64,000 nucleotides of DNA from Natronosalvus rutilus (GTDB lineage Archaea > Halobacteriota > Halobacteria > Halobacteriales > Natrialbaceae). The DNA lies in contig NZ_CP100355.1 in assembly GCF_024204665.1 (NCBI RefSeq), forward strand, positions 186,001 to 250,000, written 5' to 3'. Position 1 is the stretch's first letter; every line of letters begins with the position of its first letter. The notes beneath the pieces were generated by a model. The model saw only the letters and a list, made by a program, of their open reading frames with translations. It made no database searches and was not told the DNA's origin. Positions 40,498 to 48,815 of this stretch are shown here, one piece after another. The translations under genes and the position numbers were made by a program.

Positions 40498-41700
40498 TCA
40501 GTACGCGTCCCGAAGGACGGCCTCGATCTCGTCCGCCGTCGGCTCGAGTCCGGGCGGTGCGTTGCCCATGAACGAGTCCTCGAGGATCGCCTCGGCCACC
40601 GCGGGGAACTCCTCGGGTTCGGGGCCGTCGACGTCGCGCAACCGCGAGGGAAGGGCGAGCGCCTCGCGGACGTCCTCGACCGCCTCGACGACCGCCTCGG
40701 CCGGGTCGGCGTCGCGGTCAGGGGCGAGCGCGTCGGCCAGCAGGTCGCGCCGAGTGTCGACGGCATCGAACAGGTACCGGAGCACCCGCGGAGCCACGAT
40801 GGCGTGGGCGGCACCTTGCTGGACGTCGTAGGTGCGGGTCAACCCGTGGCCGAACGCGTGGATAATCGAGAGCGTCGTTTCCCCGGGTCTCGAGACGCCG
40901 TACTGGACGAGTGCGATGCCCTCGACGACCGGCTTCAGAAAGTCCTCGTCGATGGGCTGCTCGCCGAGGTCCACCAGTCCGTCACGGAGCAATCGCAGGC
41001 CGCGCATCGCCGTCGCGTCGGTGATCGGGGTCGCATTGCGGGCGTACAGCGTCTCGAGGCCCTTGTCGAAGCCGTTCATCGCGGACGCAGCGAGAATCGA
41101 TTTCGGCGTCGTCGCGAACAACGCCGGATCGTACACGACCGCCCGCGGCATCAGTCGCCGGTCGGAGACGCCGCCGCTCGCCGGTTCGTCGACCAATCCC
41201 GACTCGGGTGAGGCGGTGACGCCAGCCACGTTCGACTGCTCGGCGCCGGCGAGCGTCGTCGGCACCGCAACGATCGGCGGCAGCGAGCCGTCGGGGACCG
41301 AGATCGAACCGGTTTCGGCGAGTTCTCGGCCGGCCTCGGCGGGGTCGCGGTCATCCGCGGCCAGGACGGCGATCACCGTCGCCACGTCGAGACTGCTACC
41401 GCCGCCCAGGCCGACGAGGACGTCCGCGTCGACCGCGCGCATCGCCTCGAGGCCGTCGACAGCCGTCGACAGACGCTTGCTCGCGGTCGTCTCCGCGAAG
41501 ACGCCAGCCAGCCGCTCTCCCAGTCCCCGCTTGACGGGGTCGATCACCTCGGGCGTACTGCCCACCGTCGACCCGCAGACGACCAGCGCACGGTCGAACC
41601 CCTGCTCGACGAGTTCGTCCGACAGGGTGTCGACAGAGCCCGTGCCGAACCGCAGCACCCCCGGCTCGTACTCGAACCGAAACTGATCGTCGCGCGCCAC
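40498..41700 (-). CDS. Iron-containing-alcohol-dehydrogenase fold protein with degenerate metal site
   Basis: 400 residues. The Rossmann GGGSSLDVAT lies at 99-108 and the PTTLAGAEQSN segment near 147, then AASAMNGFDKGLETLYARN near 205, best matching maleylacetate reductases. Of the four metal ligands of FucO-type enzymes, only the third is conserved: aligned positions are N209 (for Asp), K213 (for His), H281 (kept) and Q295 (for His). It starts at GTG 41700, just after the stop of the dioxygenase gene. Likely NAD(P)-dependent reduction, perhaps metal-free (inference). Confidence 0.85.
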   Translation of the reverse strand: MARDDQFRFEYEPGVLRFGTGSVDTLSDELVEQGFDRALVVCGSTVGSTPEVIDPVKRGLGERLAGVFAETTASKRLSTAVDGLEAMRAVDADVLVGLGGGSSLDVATVIAVLAADDRDPAEAGRELAETGSISVPDGSLPPIVAVPTTLAGAEQSNVAGVTASPESGLVDEPASGGVSDRRLMPRAVVYDPALFATTPKSILAASAMNGFDKGLETLYARNATPITDATAMRGLRLLRDGLVDLGEQPIDEDFLKPVVEGIALVQYGVSRPGETTLSIIHAFGHGLTRTYDVQQGAAHAIVAPRVLRYLFDAVDTRRDLLADALAPDRDADPAEAVVEAVEDVREALALPSRLRDVDGPEPEEFPAVAEAILEDSFMGNAPPGLEPTADEIEAVLRDAY

Positions 41701-41701
41701 G

Positions 41702-42673
41702 TCAGTTCGCCCCCGTCCCGAACCCGATCGTCTCGGGGTCGAACTCGGGAAGCTGTGCCTCGATCCGGTCGCGTTCGTCCTCGATCCACTCCGGGAGCAT
41801 CAGTCCCGATCCCAGGTCGTCGACGTCCTCGTCGACGGTGAATCCTGGTTCCGTCGTCGCCATCTCGAAGAGGACGCCGCCGGGTTCGCGGGAGTAGACC
41901 GAGCGGAAGTACATGCGATCGATAATCTCGGTCGCGTTCAGTCCGTGATCGGCGAACGCCTCCCGCCAGCGCTCCTGTTCATCGAGGTCGGCCGCCTCGA
42001 ACGCGACGTGGTGGACGGTGCCGACGCCCATCTGCCCGCGCCCCACGTCGGTCTCGACGAGGTCGACGATCGAGACGGGGCCGCCGCCCGCCGCGCGGTA
42101 GCGCCGGCGCCCGTCCGCTTCGGCCTCGAGTTCGAATCCGAGGACGTCCGTGAGGACCGACGCGGTCGGCCCGAACGCCGAGACGGCGAGCGTGACGCTG
42201 TGGAACCCGCGAGCCTGGTACTCCGCCGGAACGGGGCTCTCCGGCCACGGCTGCGCATCGGCCTCGAGCGCCTGTTCTGAGGCGACGAACTCGAGACCGA
42301 TCCCGTCCGGGTCGTCGAATCCCAGGACCGGCTCGCCGAACCGTTCGTCCCGGTCGACTTCGATTCCCGCCGACTCGAGTCGGTCGATCCAGTACTCGAC
42401 CGAGTCGGGGGGGATCAGGTAGGCGGTCTCCCGGGTCTGCCCCGCGCCGAACTGGCCCCGTCGGCCACTATTGGTCCAGGGGAAGAACGTAACGTTCGTC
42501 CCGGGCGTTCCCTCGCCGTCGCCGAAGTAGAAGTGGTACGTGCCCGTGTCATCGTGGTTGACCGTCCGCTTGACGAACCGCAGCCCCAGCGTCTCGACGT
42601 AGAACTCGGCGTTTCGTTGCGGATCGCCCGCGATGGCGGTCACGTGGTGAATTCCCGGCGTGGTTGGTGACAT
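41702..42673 (-). CDS. VOC-family ring-cleaving dioxygenase (PcpA/LinE-like)
   Basis: 323 residues made of two vicinal-oxygen-chelate modules. The opening GIHHVTAIAGDPQRNAEFY, then TYHFYFGD and TFFPW, are those of hydroquinone/chlorohydroquinone 1,2-dioxygenases and MhqO. Iron ligands are the first His pair (H9/H10 region), VHHVAFEA near 215, and GVLFEMATTEPGF (Glu) near 270. It would open a dihydroxylated ring between hydroxyl and neighbouring carbon. Its stop abuts the GTG start of the Fe-ADH-fold gene, giving a coupled operon. Start ATG 42673. Confidence 0.88.
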   Translation of the reverse strand: MSPTTPGIHHVTAIAGDPQRNAEFYVETLGLRFVKRTVNHDDTGTYHFYFGDGEGTPGTNVTFFPWTNSGRRGQFGAGQTRETAYLIPPDSVEYWIDRLESAGIEVDRDERFGEPVLGFDDPDGIGLEFVASEQALEADAQPWPESPVPAEYQARGFHSVTLAVSAFGPTASVLTDVLGFELEAEADGRRRYRAAGGGPVSIVDLVETDVGRGQMGVGTVHHVAFEAADLDEQERWREAFADHGLNATEIIDRMYFRSVYSREPGGVLFEMATTEPGFTVDEDVDDLGSGLMLPEWIEDERDRIEAQLPEFDPETIGFGTGAN

Positions 42674-42802
42674 CGTACGTCCTGGTAGGGGCTGGAGGTA
42701 CGTATGGGTTGTTCGGACACCGGCGTTATCGGGTGACGAGGCGGTTAGCACCGGACGTCGGCGTCGCCGAATCGTTATTGGGACGGCCCGTGAAGGACTC
42801 AC

Positions 42803-42994
42803 ATGACCTGCCCGTACCTGGAGTACCACGATGAGGCCGACGGTCGACAGTTCGACCAGCCGCGGGCGTACTGCACCGCCGCCGAGCGGTTCGTCCAGCC
42901 GATGCGCGCCGACATCTGCAACGACCGGTACGCCCTCGAGCACGAGGCCCACTGCGAGATCTACCACGAGCACGCCGAGGTGCCGGAGCCGTGA
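42803..42994 (+). CDS. Small four-cysteine protein coupled to BKACE
   Basis: 63 residues: C3, C24, C39 and C51 are the only Cys, with several His nearby (EHEAHCEIYHEHAE). This is compatible with a small zinc or metal site. It overlaps the next gene by 4 bases (GTGA), so translation is coupled. No known function. It may be a metallochaperone or zinc-ribbon partner of the downstream enzyme (inference). Confidence 0.72.
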   Translation: MTCPYLEYHDEADGRQFDQPRAYCTAAERFVQPMRADICNDRYALEHEAHCEIYHEHAEVPEP

Positions 42995-43833
42995 GCTACG
43001 CGGACTACCTCGCTGGCGAGCCGCTGATCGTCACCGCGGCGCTGACCGGCGGTGTCCACGGCAAGGAGGCCAACCCGAATCTCCCGGAGACACCCGAAGA
43101 GATCGGTCGCGCCGCCGCGGCTGCCGAAGAGGCGGGCGCCGCCGTAGTCCACCTCCACGCCCGGAAACCGAACGGCGAGCGCTCGTTTTCCACCGAGCGG
43201 TTCCAAGCCATCGATGACGCGGTGCGAGCGCACGCCGATAACGTCGTCGTCCAGCACTCCACGGGCGGGACTGGCGCCCCGGCCGCGGACCGCCGCCTCC
43301 CACTTCGCACTGACCCGTCGCCGGAGATGGCGTCGCTCGATATGGGGCCGCTCAACCGGTACGACCACCTGACGAGCGAGAACACGCGCGGCACGGTCGA
43401 CGCCCTCCACGAAGAGATGCGCGACCGCGGGATCAAACCGGAACTCGAGGTGTTCAACGACGGCCACCTCAACGAGGTCCACGGCCTGCTCGAGCGTCGC
43501 GATCTCGCCGATCCGGTGTACACGACGCTCATCTTCGGCGGCGGCACGCTCACGCGCCCCCGACCGCGAAACCTGTTGAACGCCGTCTCCAATCTCCCCG
43601 ACCGCGCGCTGTTCAACACGCTCGGGTTCGGCCGCCACCAACTGCCGCTCACGACGATGGGGATTCTCCTCGGCGGACACGTCCGGGTCGGCCTCGAGGA
43701 CAACGTCTACTACCGACAGGGCGAACTTGCGACGAGCAACGCCCAGCTGGTCGAGCGGGTCGTCCGCATCGCTGGGGAACTCGAGCGGGAGGTCGCGACG
43801 CCGGCGCAAGCACGGGAGATTCTCGGGTTGTAG
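42991..43833 (+). CDS. BKACE: beta-keto acid cleavage enzyme (DUF849)
   Basis: 280 residues. A zinc-dependent TIM-barrel that condenses a beta-keto acid with acetyl-CoA, cleaving it (the prototype is 3-keto-5-aminohexanoate cleavage enzyme of lysine fermentation). Signature: LIVTAALTGG near 12, HLHARKPNG near 54, VVQHSTGGTG near 86, and PELEVFNDGHLNEV near 150. The His pair HLH and Glu bind zinc. Start GTG 42991, overlapping the small Cys protein. The family has many keto-acid substrates, so the exact one is open. Confidence 0.9.
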   Translation: MSYADYLAGEPLIVTAALTGGVHGKEANPNLPETPEEIGRAAAAAEEAGAAVVHLHARKPNGERSFSTERFQAIDDAVRAHADNVVVQHSTGGTGAPAADRRLPLRTDPSPEMASLDMGPLNRYDHLTSENTRGTVDALHEEMRDRGIKPELEVFNDGHLNEVHGLLERRDLADPVYTTLIFGGGTLTRPRPRNLLNAVSNLPDRALFNTLGFGRHQLPLTTMGILLGGHVRVGLEDNVYYRQGELATSNAQLVERVVRIAGELEREVATPAQAREILGL

Positions 43834-43912
43834 ATGGGGACTCGAGTGCTGGTTCAGTGCCCTCGACTACAGTTTGCGGGAGATTGCTCGGTACAGGACG
43901 CAGACTGACTAC

Positions 43913-44368
43913 TCATTCTCGGCGCATTCGAAGGAACTCGTATTCGCCACCGTTAGTCCTTTGAGAATACGTTTCTACGTACTCGAATCCAATGTCCTCG
44001 TAGACAGAGATTGCTCGATCATTGAACGTCGCAACGGCGAGTTCGAACACGTCAGCTTCGAGATCATCACGTGCGTGTCGGAGACCCGCCTCGACGAACG
44101 TTCGTCCGAGCCCCTGGCCGGTGAGGTCAGGGTGCATCCCCAAGCCAACTTCGACGAACTGGTTACGTGGGGTCAGATCGAAGAATCCGACGAGCGTTCC
44201 GTCGCCGTCCTCGACTGCGAACTTCGTTTCCCAGTTCGAGGGGTCCATGAACGCCGCATAGTCCTCGGGATCAGCATCGAGATTGTAAAAGTCGTACGGC
44301 GGTTCGTAGCGCCATTCGGCTATCTTCTCGGCAGCAGAACCGGTCACAGGAACCAGATTGAACTCCAT
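43913..44368 (-). CDS. GNAT-family N-acetyltransferase
   Basis: 151 residues. The acetyl-CoA loop is QGLGRTFVEAGLRHA (GxGxG/A type, near 92-106), preceded by the beta-strand FVEVGLGMHPDLTG and followed by the final strand ISVYEDIGFEYVE. Length is normal for a single GNAT domain. Start ATG 44368 (an in-frame ATG 21 bases upstream adds only MPVYCLC). Acceptor unknown. It is convergent with BKACE. Confidence 0.88.
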   Translation of the reverse strand: MEFNLVPVTGSAAEKIAEWRYEPPYDFYNLDADPEDYAAFMDPSNWETKFAVEDGDGTLVGFFDLTPRNQFVEVGLGMHPDLTGQGLGRTFVEAGLRHARDDLEADVFELAVATFNDRAISVYEDIGFEYVETYSQRTNGGEYEFLRMRRE

Positions 44369-44530
44369 ACAGAGACAGTAGACGGGCACAATGTAACGGA
44401 ATCGTTTTCTGCCAATTCGATAGGCTAGTTTGCCGTGGAATCCGATGATCGTAGTACGGTCAGGAAGCTATCATTCACACGAGAAAGCGGTCGCTCGAGC
44501 ACCCGAACCCGACAAAAACCGAGGAACCGA

Positions 44531-45061
44531 TCAGGAGATCAGCTTCTCTTCGCCGCGCTCGACGACGATCCGGCACGGGGGCGTGATCTTGTTGTACGCC
44601 CGGCGGAACGCGTCCTTCGCGAAGTCGGCGTCCTCGACGTCACACCAGACGGTGAAGAGGCGCTCGCCGCGCTGGATGCGGGCGGCGGTGCCGACGATCT
44701 TCCCGAACGACTGGCGCATCCCGTCGGAGACACGGTCGGCACCCGCACCCGTCGCCTGCTTGTTCTCTCGCAGAACCTGGTGGGGAAACTTTCGGAGGAT
44801 CATCTTGTACTGGAACTCGCCGGCGTTCTTGATCATGTGGCGGTTCGCCGAGAGGCGAGCGGCCTCGAGGCTCCCGTGGCGGATCTGGCACTCCTCATCG
44901 ACGACGAGGCTGATCTGGACGGGGTAGTCTTCTGGCTCGGCGCTGGTGTCGCCCATCTTGTGCTGGGCGATCTTCGAACCGGGGATCCCGGTGATGTACT
45001 CGCGTCGCGTGTAGGCCGGCTTGTCGATTTGCCGGTACATCGAGGCAGGTTTGTCGGACAT
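44531..45061 (-). CDS. rpl10e: 50S ribosomal protein L16 (uL16/L10e)
   Basis: 176 residues. Archaeal L10e/uL16 of the large subunit, near the peptidyl-transferase centre. The opening [21 protein letters not shown], then [16 protein letters not shown] and [20 protein letters not shown], are the highly conserved archaeal stretches. Length normal. It sits alone, not in a ribosomal operon, as is usual for L10e in haloarchaea. Start ATG 45061. Confidence 0.96.
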   Translation of the reverse strand: MSDKPASMYRQIDKPAYTRREYITGIPGSKIAQHKMGDTSAEPEDYPVQISLVVDEECQIRHGSLEAARLSANRHMIKNAGEFQYKMILRKFPHQVLRENKQATGAGADRVSDGMRQSFGKIVGTAARIQRGERLFTVWCDVEDADFAKDAFRRAYNKITPPCRIVVERGEEKLIS

Positions 45062-45273
45062 GGTTACTTGGTGGGAACGAGGCCCACCGCGGGAATAAAG
45101 GCTTCGAACCGTTCCTGCGGTACCGTCGGCTGTGATAGGCCGGGATTCGGTCCAGGACGCTCGCAATCGTCCCACCAACTCGGCTCGGAAATGCGAGTCG
45201 GGACGACCGAAATACGTCCCACCGACTGCCGATCGACGGCGCGTTTAAGGGGACTGCCCCGTTAGTCACTATC

Positions 45274-46443
45274 ATGACGAGTTTCCGGATCGGGTCGCTG
45301 TTCGGCATTCCCATCAAACTCGACGTGACCTTTCTCCTGGTGCTCCCCTTCTTCGCGTACCTGATCGGGGTCCAGATCGAGCCAGTCGCCGACCTCCTGA
45401 ACGAGGTGATGGGCGCGGGCATCTCGAGCGAGGCAATCACCACCGGTACGACGCCGTGGATACTCGGCCTCGTGGCCGCGATTGGGCTCTTCGTCGGCGT
45501 CGTGCTCCACGAACTCGGCCACTCGCTGACGGCCCAGCGCTTTGGCTTTCCGATCGAGTCGATCACCCTCTGGCTGCTCGGCGGCCTCGCGGCGCTCTCG
45601 GAGATGCCCGAGGACTGGCGCCAGGAACTCGCGATCGCGATCGCCGGCCCCATCGTCTCCGTCCTCGTCGGATTCGCCTCCTACGGCCTCTTTACCGTGA
45701 CGCCGGCGTCGCTCGACGGCGTACGCTTCGTGCTCGGCTATCTGGCCGTCTTGAACGTCGGCCTGGCGATCTTCAACATGGTCCCCGCGTTCCCGATGGA
45801 CGGGGGACGGGTGCTCCGGGCGCTGCTGGCGCGCAACCAGCCCTACGCCAGGGCGACCCAGCAGGCCGCGAGCGTCGGCAAACTGTTCGCCGTACTCATG
45901 GCGCTCTTCGGCGTGCTGACCTTTCGGGTCCTGCTCATCGCCGTGGCCTTCTTCGTCTACATCGCCGCCTCTGGCGAGTCCCGCCAGGTGACGATGAAGG
46001 CCGCTTTCGAGGGCGTCACCGTCTCGGACATCATGACGCCAGCGACGGACCTCCACACCGTGGCTCCCGAGACGAGCGTCGCCGACCTCATCCGCCGCAT
46101 GTTCAGCGAACGCCACACCGGCTACCCCGTCCTCGAGGACGGCTACCTGGTCGGCCTGGTCACTCTCTCAGACGCCCGGGACGTCAAGCCCGTCGAGCGC
46201 GACGCGTTCACCGTCTCGGACGTGATGAGCACCGAGTTGAAGACCATCGAGCCGAACGCCGACGCGATGACGGCCCTCGAGCGGATGCAACAGGACGACA
46301 TCGGTCGACTCCTGGTCGTCGACAGTGCGGGCGAGGGTGACCTCGTCGGCCTGATTACGCGAACAGACCTGATGACCGCGCTGAACATCATCCGCGAGAG
46401 CGGGGCGTTGAACCCAGCAGCCGAGGTCAGTACGGCCGACTGA
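45274..46443 (+). CDS. Site-2 protease (M50) with two C-terminal CBS domains
   Basis: 389 residues. The membrane zinc protease has HELGH at about 79-83 and the second zinc motif in NMVPAFPMDGGR near 170, with six hydrophobic segments. Two CBS domains (about 250-310 and 315-375) follow, as in archaeal S2P homologues. They may sense nucleotides and switch cleavage of membrane regulators. Start ATG 45274. Convergent with the methyltransferase gene (14 bases). Confidence 0.93.
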   Translation: MTSFRIGSLFGIPIKLDVTFLLVLPFFAYLIGVQIEPVADLLNEVMGAGISSEAITTGTTPWILGLVAAIGLFVGVVLHELGHSLTAQRFGFPIESITLWLLGGLAALSEMPEDWRQELAIAIAGPIVSVLVGFASYGLFTVTPASLDGVRFVLGYLAVLNVGLAIFNMVPAFPMDGGRVLRALLARNQPYARATQQAASVGKLFAVLMALFGVLTFRVLLIAVAFFVYIAASGESRQVTMKAAFEGVTVSDIMTPATDLHTVAPETSVADLIRRMFSERHTGYPVLEDGYLVGLVTLSDARDVKPVERDAFTVSDVMSTELKTIEPNADAMTALERMQQDDIGRLLVVDSAGEGDLVGLITRTDLMTALNIIRESGALNPAAEVSTAD

Positions 46444-46457
46444 CGGCTCGAGCGGTG

Positions 46458-47207
46458 TCAGGCTCCCTTCTCGAGACACGCCACGTAGTGTGCCTCGCGC
46501 TCGAGCGTCTCCACGAGCGTCCAGGGCGTCCCGATCGTGGCCTCCCGTAACCGGTCGGGTGAACACAGCAGGAAGTGCAGCGTCGGGCCGACCAGTTGCG
46601 AGTCGTCGCCCACCGGATGGTACTCGAAGTGAAAACACCGGTGGGCGACCCCGTCACGGGGGTCAGACCGGTATCCCAGGAACGACTCGTCGAGCCCTCG
46701 CGGATCGTAGTTGTCGACCACCGCGAGCGCGCGGTCGTCGGTCACCCGCGCGAATTCCTCGAGAAGCGCCGAAATCCCCTCGATCGAACCGCCCAGCCCG
46801 AGCTGGGTCCCCACGCACTGAAGCGAGCGAAATTGTCCGTTTTCGAACGGGAGGTCGAACATGTCCCCGACCAGCACGTCGTCAGCACCACGCGCTCGAG
46901 CGGTCGCGACGGCCCATCGGTCGACGTCGATTCCCGTCGTCACGCACCCCCGATCCTGAAACCAGCGGACGTGCTGGCCCGACCCGCACCCCACGTCGAG
47001 CATCGGGTCGCCCCGGGCAGCGAGTCGCTCGAGGCGTTCGACCGTCTGATCGGCCCATGCAGATCGCGGCTGGAAGTAGAATCCCTCGACGTTGCCGTCC
47101 CGAGTACGGGTCCCATCGCGATAGCGAAGGGTTCCGTAGACCCCGCGATGGTAATCGTACATCGCCTGACCGAGCGGATCGCTCGCTCGCTGTGGGTCGA
47201 TCCCCAT
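46458..47207 (-). CDS. SAM-dependent methyltransferase
   Basis: 249 residues from ATG 47207. The Rossmann core has motif I LDVGCGSGQHVRWF near 72 and motif II GIDVDRWAVATARARG, then GDMFDLPF (the Asp of motif III). The C-terminal half (HFEYHPVGDDSQLVGPTLHFLL) is not diagnostic. Acceptor unknown; ubiquinone/menaquinone-type C-methyltransferases look similar. The frame is open upstream, but the N-terminus before MGIDPQ has no typical composition. Confidence 0.85.
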   Translation of the reverse strand: MGIDPQRASDPLGQAMYDYHRGVYGTLRYRDGTRTRDGNVEGFYFQPRSAWADQTVERLERLAARGDPMLDVGCGSGQHVRWFQDRGCVTTGIDVDRWAVATARARGADDVLVGDMFDLPFENGQFRSLQCVGTQLGLGGSIEGISALLEEFARVTDDRALAVVDNYDPRGLDESFLGYRSDPRDGVAHRCFHFEYHPVGDDSQLVGPTLHFLLCSPDRLREATIGTPWTLVETLEREAHYVACLEKGA

Positions 47208-47437
47208 GCTCGAGGCGACGAGTCGGATGGTGATAAAATCACGATGACATGTGGTTCCGAGTAACGTGCACCACGTCACTTGTCACCAGACATCTGCCGC
47301 CACCGACCGAACCGCTCACCGCCATCTGCCGAACTGCTCACCGTCGCCTCGAGGTCGCCCGGTCGGCTCGTCGTTCGTGAATCCGCTCTCGTCCTCCGTC
47401 CGTCATCGATTTAGGTTCGCCGCTCGAACCAGCGAGC

Positions 47438-47683
47438 ATGCGAGTCGAGTTCGACGAAGAGACGTGCATCGGGATGTACCAGTGCGTCGCCGAGTGGAGC
47501 GCCTTCGAGAAGGACAAGTCGGCGGGAAAAGCCGTCCTGCTGGAGTCCGAGGAGGTCGAAGACGGCATCTTCGCCCGCGACGTGCCAGAGGACGCCGAAC
47601 TCGACGCGAAGTTCGCTGCCCGGACCTGCCCCGTCGACGCGATCACGATCTACGACGATGATGGCGAGCAACTGATTCCCTGA
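47438..47683 (+). CDS. Single-cluster ferredoxin, three-Cys type
   Basis: 81 residues: C10 and C16 in CIGMYQC, and C64 in RTCPVDAI, with no fourth Cys in the usual place. This is the small Fer4_13-type [3Fe-4S]/[4Fe-4S] ferredoxin often used with cytochromes P450. The acidic body (EDGIFARDVPEDAELD) suits high salt. Start ATG 47438. No P450 gene is near. Convergent with MC1. Confidence 0.88.
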   Translation: MRVEFDEETCIGMYQCVAEWSAFEKDKSAGKAVLLESEEVEDGIFARDVPEDAELDAKFAARTCPVDAITIYDDDGEQLIP

Positions 47684-47738
47684 CGACGCCGTCGCTCGAG
47701 CACTGGTCGTTGGCCAAGAAATCGTCGTGGTGTGCGAC

Positions 47739-48047
47739 TTACTCGTCGAGGTGCTCGATGCCCTTCTTCGAGACGTTCGCCTCGGTGATATCGCTCGGCA
47801 TCCAGTCCGGTTTGTCGTCCGGCGCCTCTTCCTCCCAGGCCCAGCCGTCGTAGATGTGGACCTTCTCCGTCCCTTTCTCGCGGAGTCGGAGTTCGACGCG
47901 GTCGGCGCTGTCCTCGCTGCTTCCGGGATCGAGTCGTCGAGCGGCCTTCAACGCGGCCTGTCGGGGCGTGTTGCCCGAGAAGACGCTCGATTCGTCGCCG
48001 CCGTTTTCGCGCAGTGCAAAGTTTCGCTTACCGTCTTCACGTACCAT
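47739..48047 (-). CDS. Chromatin protein MC1-like
   Basis: 102 residues of the archaeal MC1 DNA-bending family. The core is KRNFALRENGGDES then FSGNTPRQAALKAARRLDP, with the Arg-rich VELRLREKGTEKVHIYDGWAWE, followed by an acidic C-terminal extension found in haloarchaea. It binds DNA and compacts it. A Shine-Dalgarno GGAGG lies at 48057-48061 and a TATA (CTTTATAG, minus strand, about 48085-48092) gives a short leader, so translation is not leaderless here. The 102 residues equal the haloarchaeal MC1 length. Confidence 0.95.
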   Translation of the reverse strand: MVREDGKRNFALRENGGDESSVFSGNTPRQAALKAARRLDPGSSEDSADRVELRLREKGTEKVHIYDGWAWEEEAPDDKPDWMPSDITEANVSKKGIEHLDE

Positions 48048-48056
48048 GGTTTTCGA

Positions 48057-48061
48057 CCTCC
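48057..48061 (-). promoter_or_regulatory. Shine-Dalgarno site of the MC1 gene
   Basis: GGAGG, 9 bases before ATG 48047. Unlike most genes here the transcript has a true leader, with TATA CTTTATAG at 48085-48092. Confidence 0.65.
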
Positions 48062-48286
48062 GTGTCAACCCAGCACACGGTTTACTATAAAGATATCCCC
48101 GAAAACCGGCCGACGGCGCCGGTATCTTTAAGTAGGTAGCGAACACCACCTCTCGGCAAGACTCGTAGACGACGCCGTGGTAAGCGAATTGACTGATTCT
48201 GTCTCCCGTGGGAACGCGAGACACTGGTTGTGGCGTAGAAAACACTTAAGTATATCCTACGGCGAAGTTCGTGCTAGAAACCCGCG

Positions 48287-48484
48287 ATGGTACGGAAAAA
48301 GAAGCTGAGTCCAAGCGGTGCGAAAGACGACGACGGCAACTATCACAACGTTCACCTGAACCTCCACGAGGACGAACTCGCAGTCGCGGGCATGGATATC
48401 GGCGACGAGGTTTTCGTCCGTGTCAGGGACGGCAAGATCATCATCCAGAAAGCCGACGAGGACGACGTCGAACACGAATTCTAA
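48287..48484 (+). CDS. AbrB-like small DNA-binding protein
   Basis: 65 residues: MVRKKKLSPSGAKD, then NVHLNLHEDELAVAGMDIGDEVFVRVRDGKII. The beta-hairpin phrase DELAVAGMDIGDEVFVRVRDGKII resembles the swapped-hairpin AbrB/SpoVT fold, and the N-terminus is basic. A TATA-like CTTAAGTATATCC (48245-48257) precedes it. It stands divergent from MC1. It is probably a small transcription factor or antitoxin (inference); no toxin gene is adjacent. Confidence 0.7.
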   Translation: MVRKKKLSPSGAKDDDGNYHNVHLNLHEDELAVAGMDIGDEVFVRVRDGKIIIQKADEDDVEHEF

Positions 48485-48815
48485 CGCACTCTGCCGGCCC
48501 GGATCGACTCGCTCTCGAGCGCGCCGCTCGCCGGTGAGTATGCGGTCGATAACATCCCGGCGGTTGTCATCGCAGGGTGGTGGTTATATTCTACTTGTTG
48601 GTGTACTCCCGGAGAGAGTGGGCTATCGAACGGGTACGCCAACGCTGCGTCAGCTCCTCGGCGCCGGGGGATCGACCGCGATTACGGCCCCGTTCCCCGC
48701 CCACATCGTCTGAATCGAATCGACCGAACCCGGCTGTGACCGACGGCGGTGCCAGGTATCAGGCACCTGGTGCCAGATCCCACAGGGTACCACGCGACTC
48801 CCCACCAATCACATC
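48485..48815. other. 331-base gap without a gene; nested palindromes
   Basis: No frame looks coding. The region contains CCAGGT-ATCAGGC-ACCTGG (48752-48770), itself embedded in GGTGCC...GGCACC...GGTGCC (48748-48774), about 42 bases upstream of the GNAT start at 48816. TATA-like TTATATTC is near 48585. Confidence 0.5.

Noticed and set aside
39464-40831. 455-codon plus-strand frame over the RimK and ADH genes
   Set aside because: Crosses two well-supported minus-strand genes and their spacer; no motif.
48287-48484. Toxin-antitoxin pair (AbrB-like protein as antitoxin)
   Set aside because: No small toxin-like gene lies on either side; MC1 is upstream and the 331-base region downstream is non-coding.
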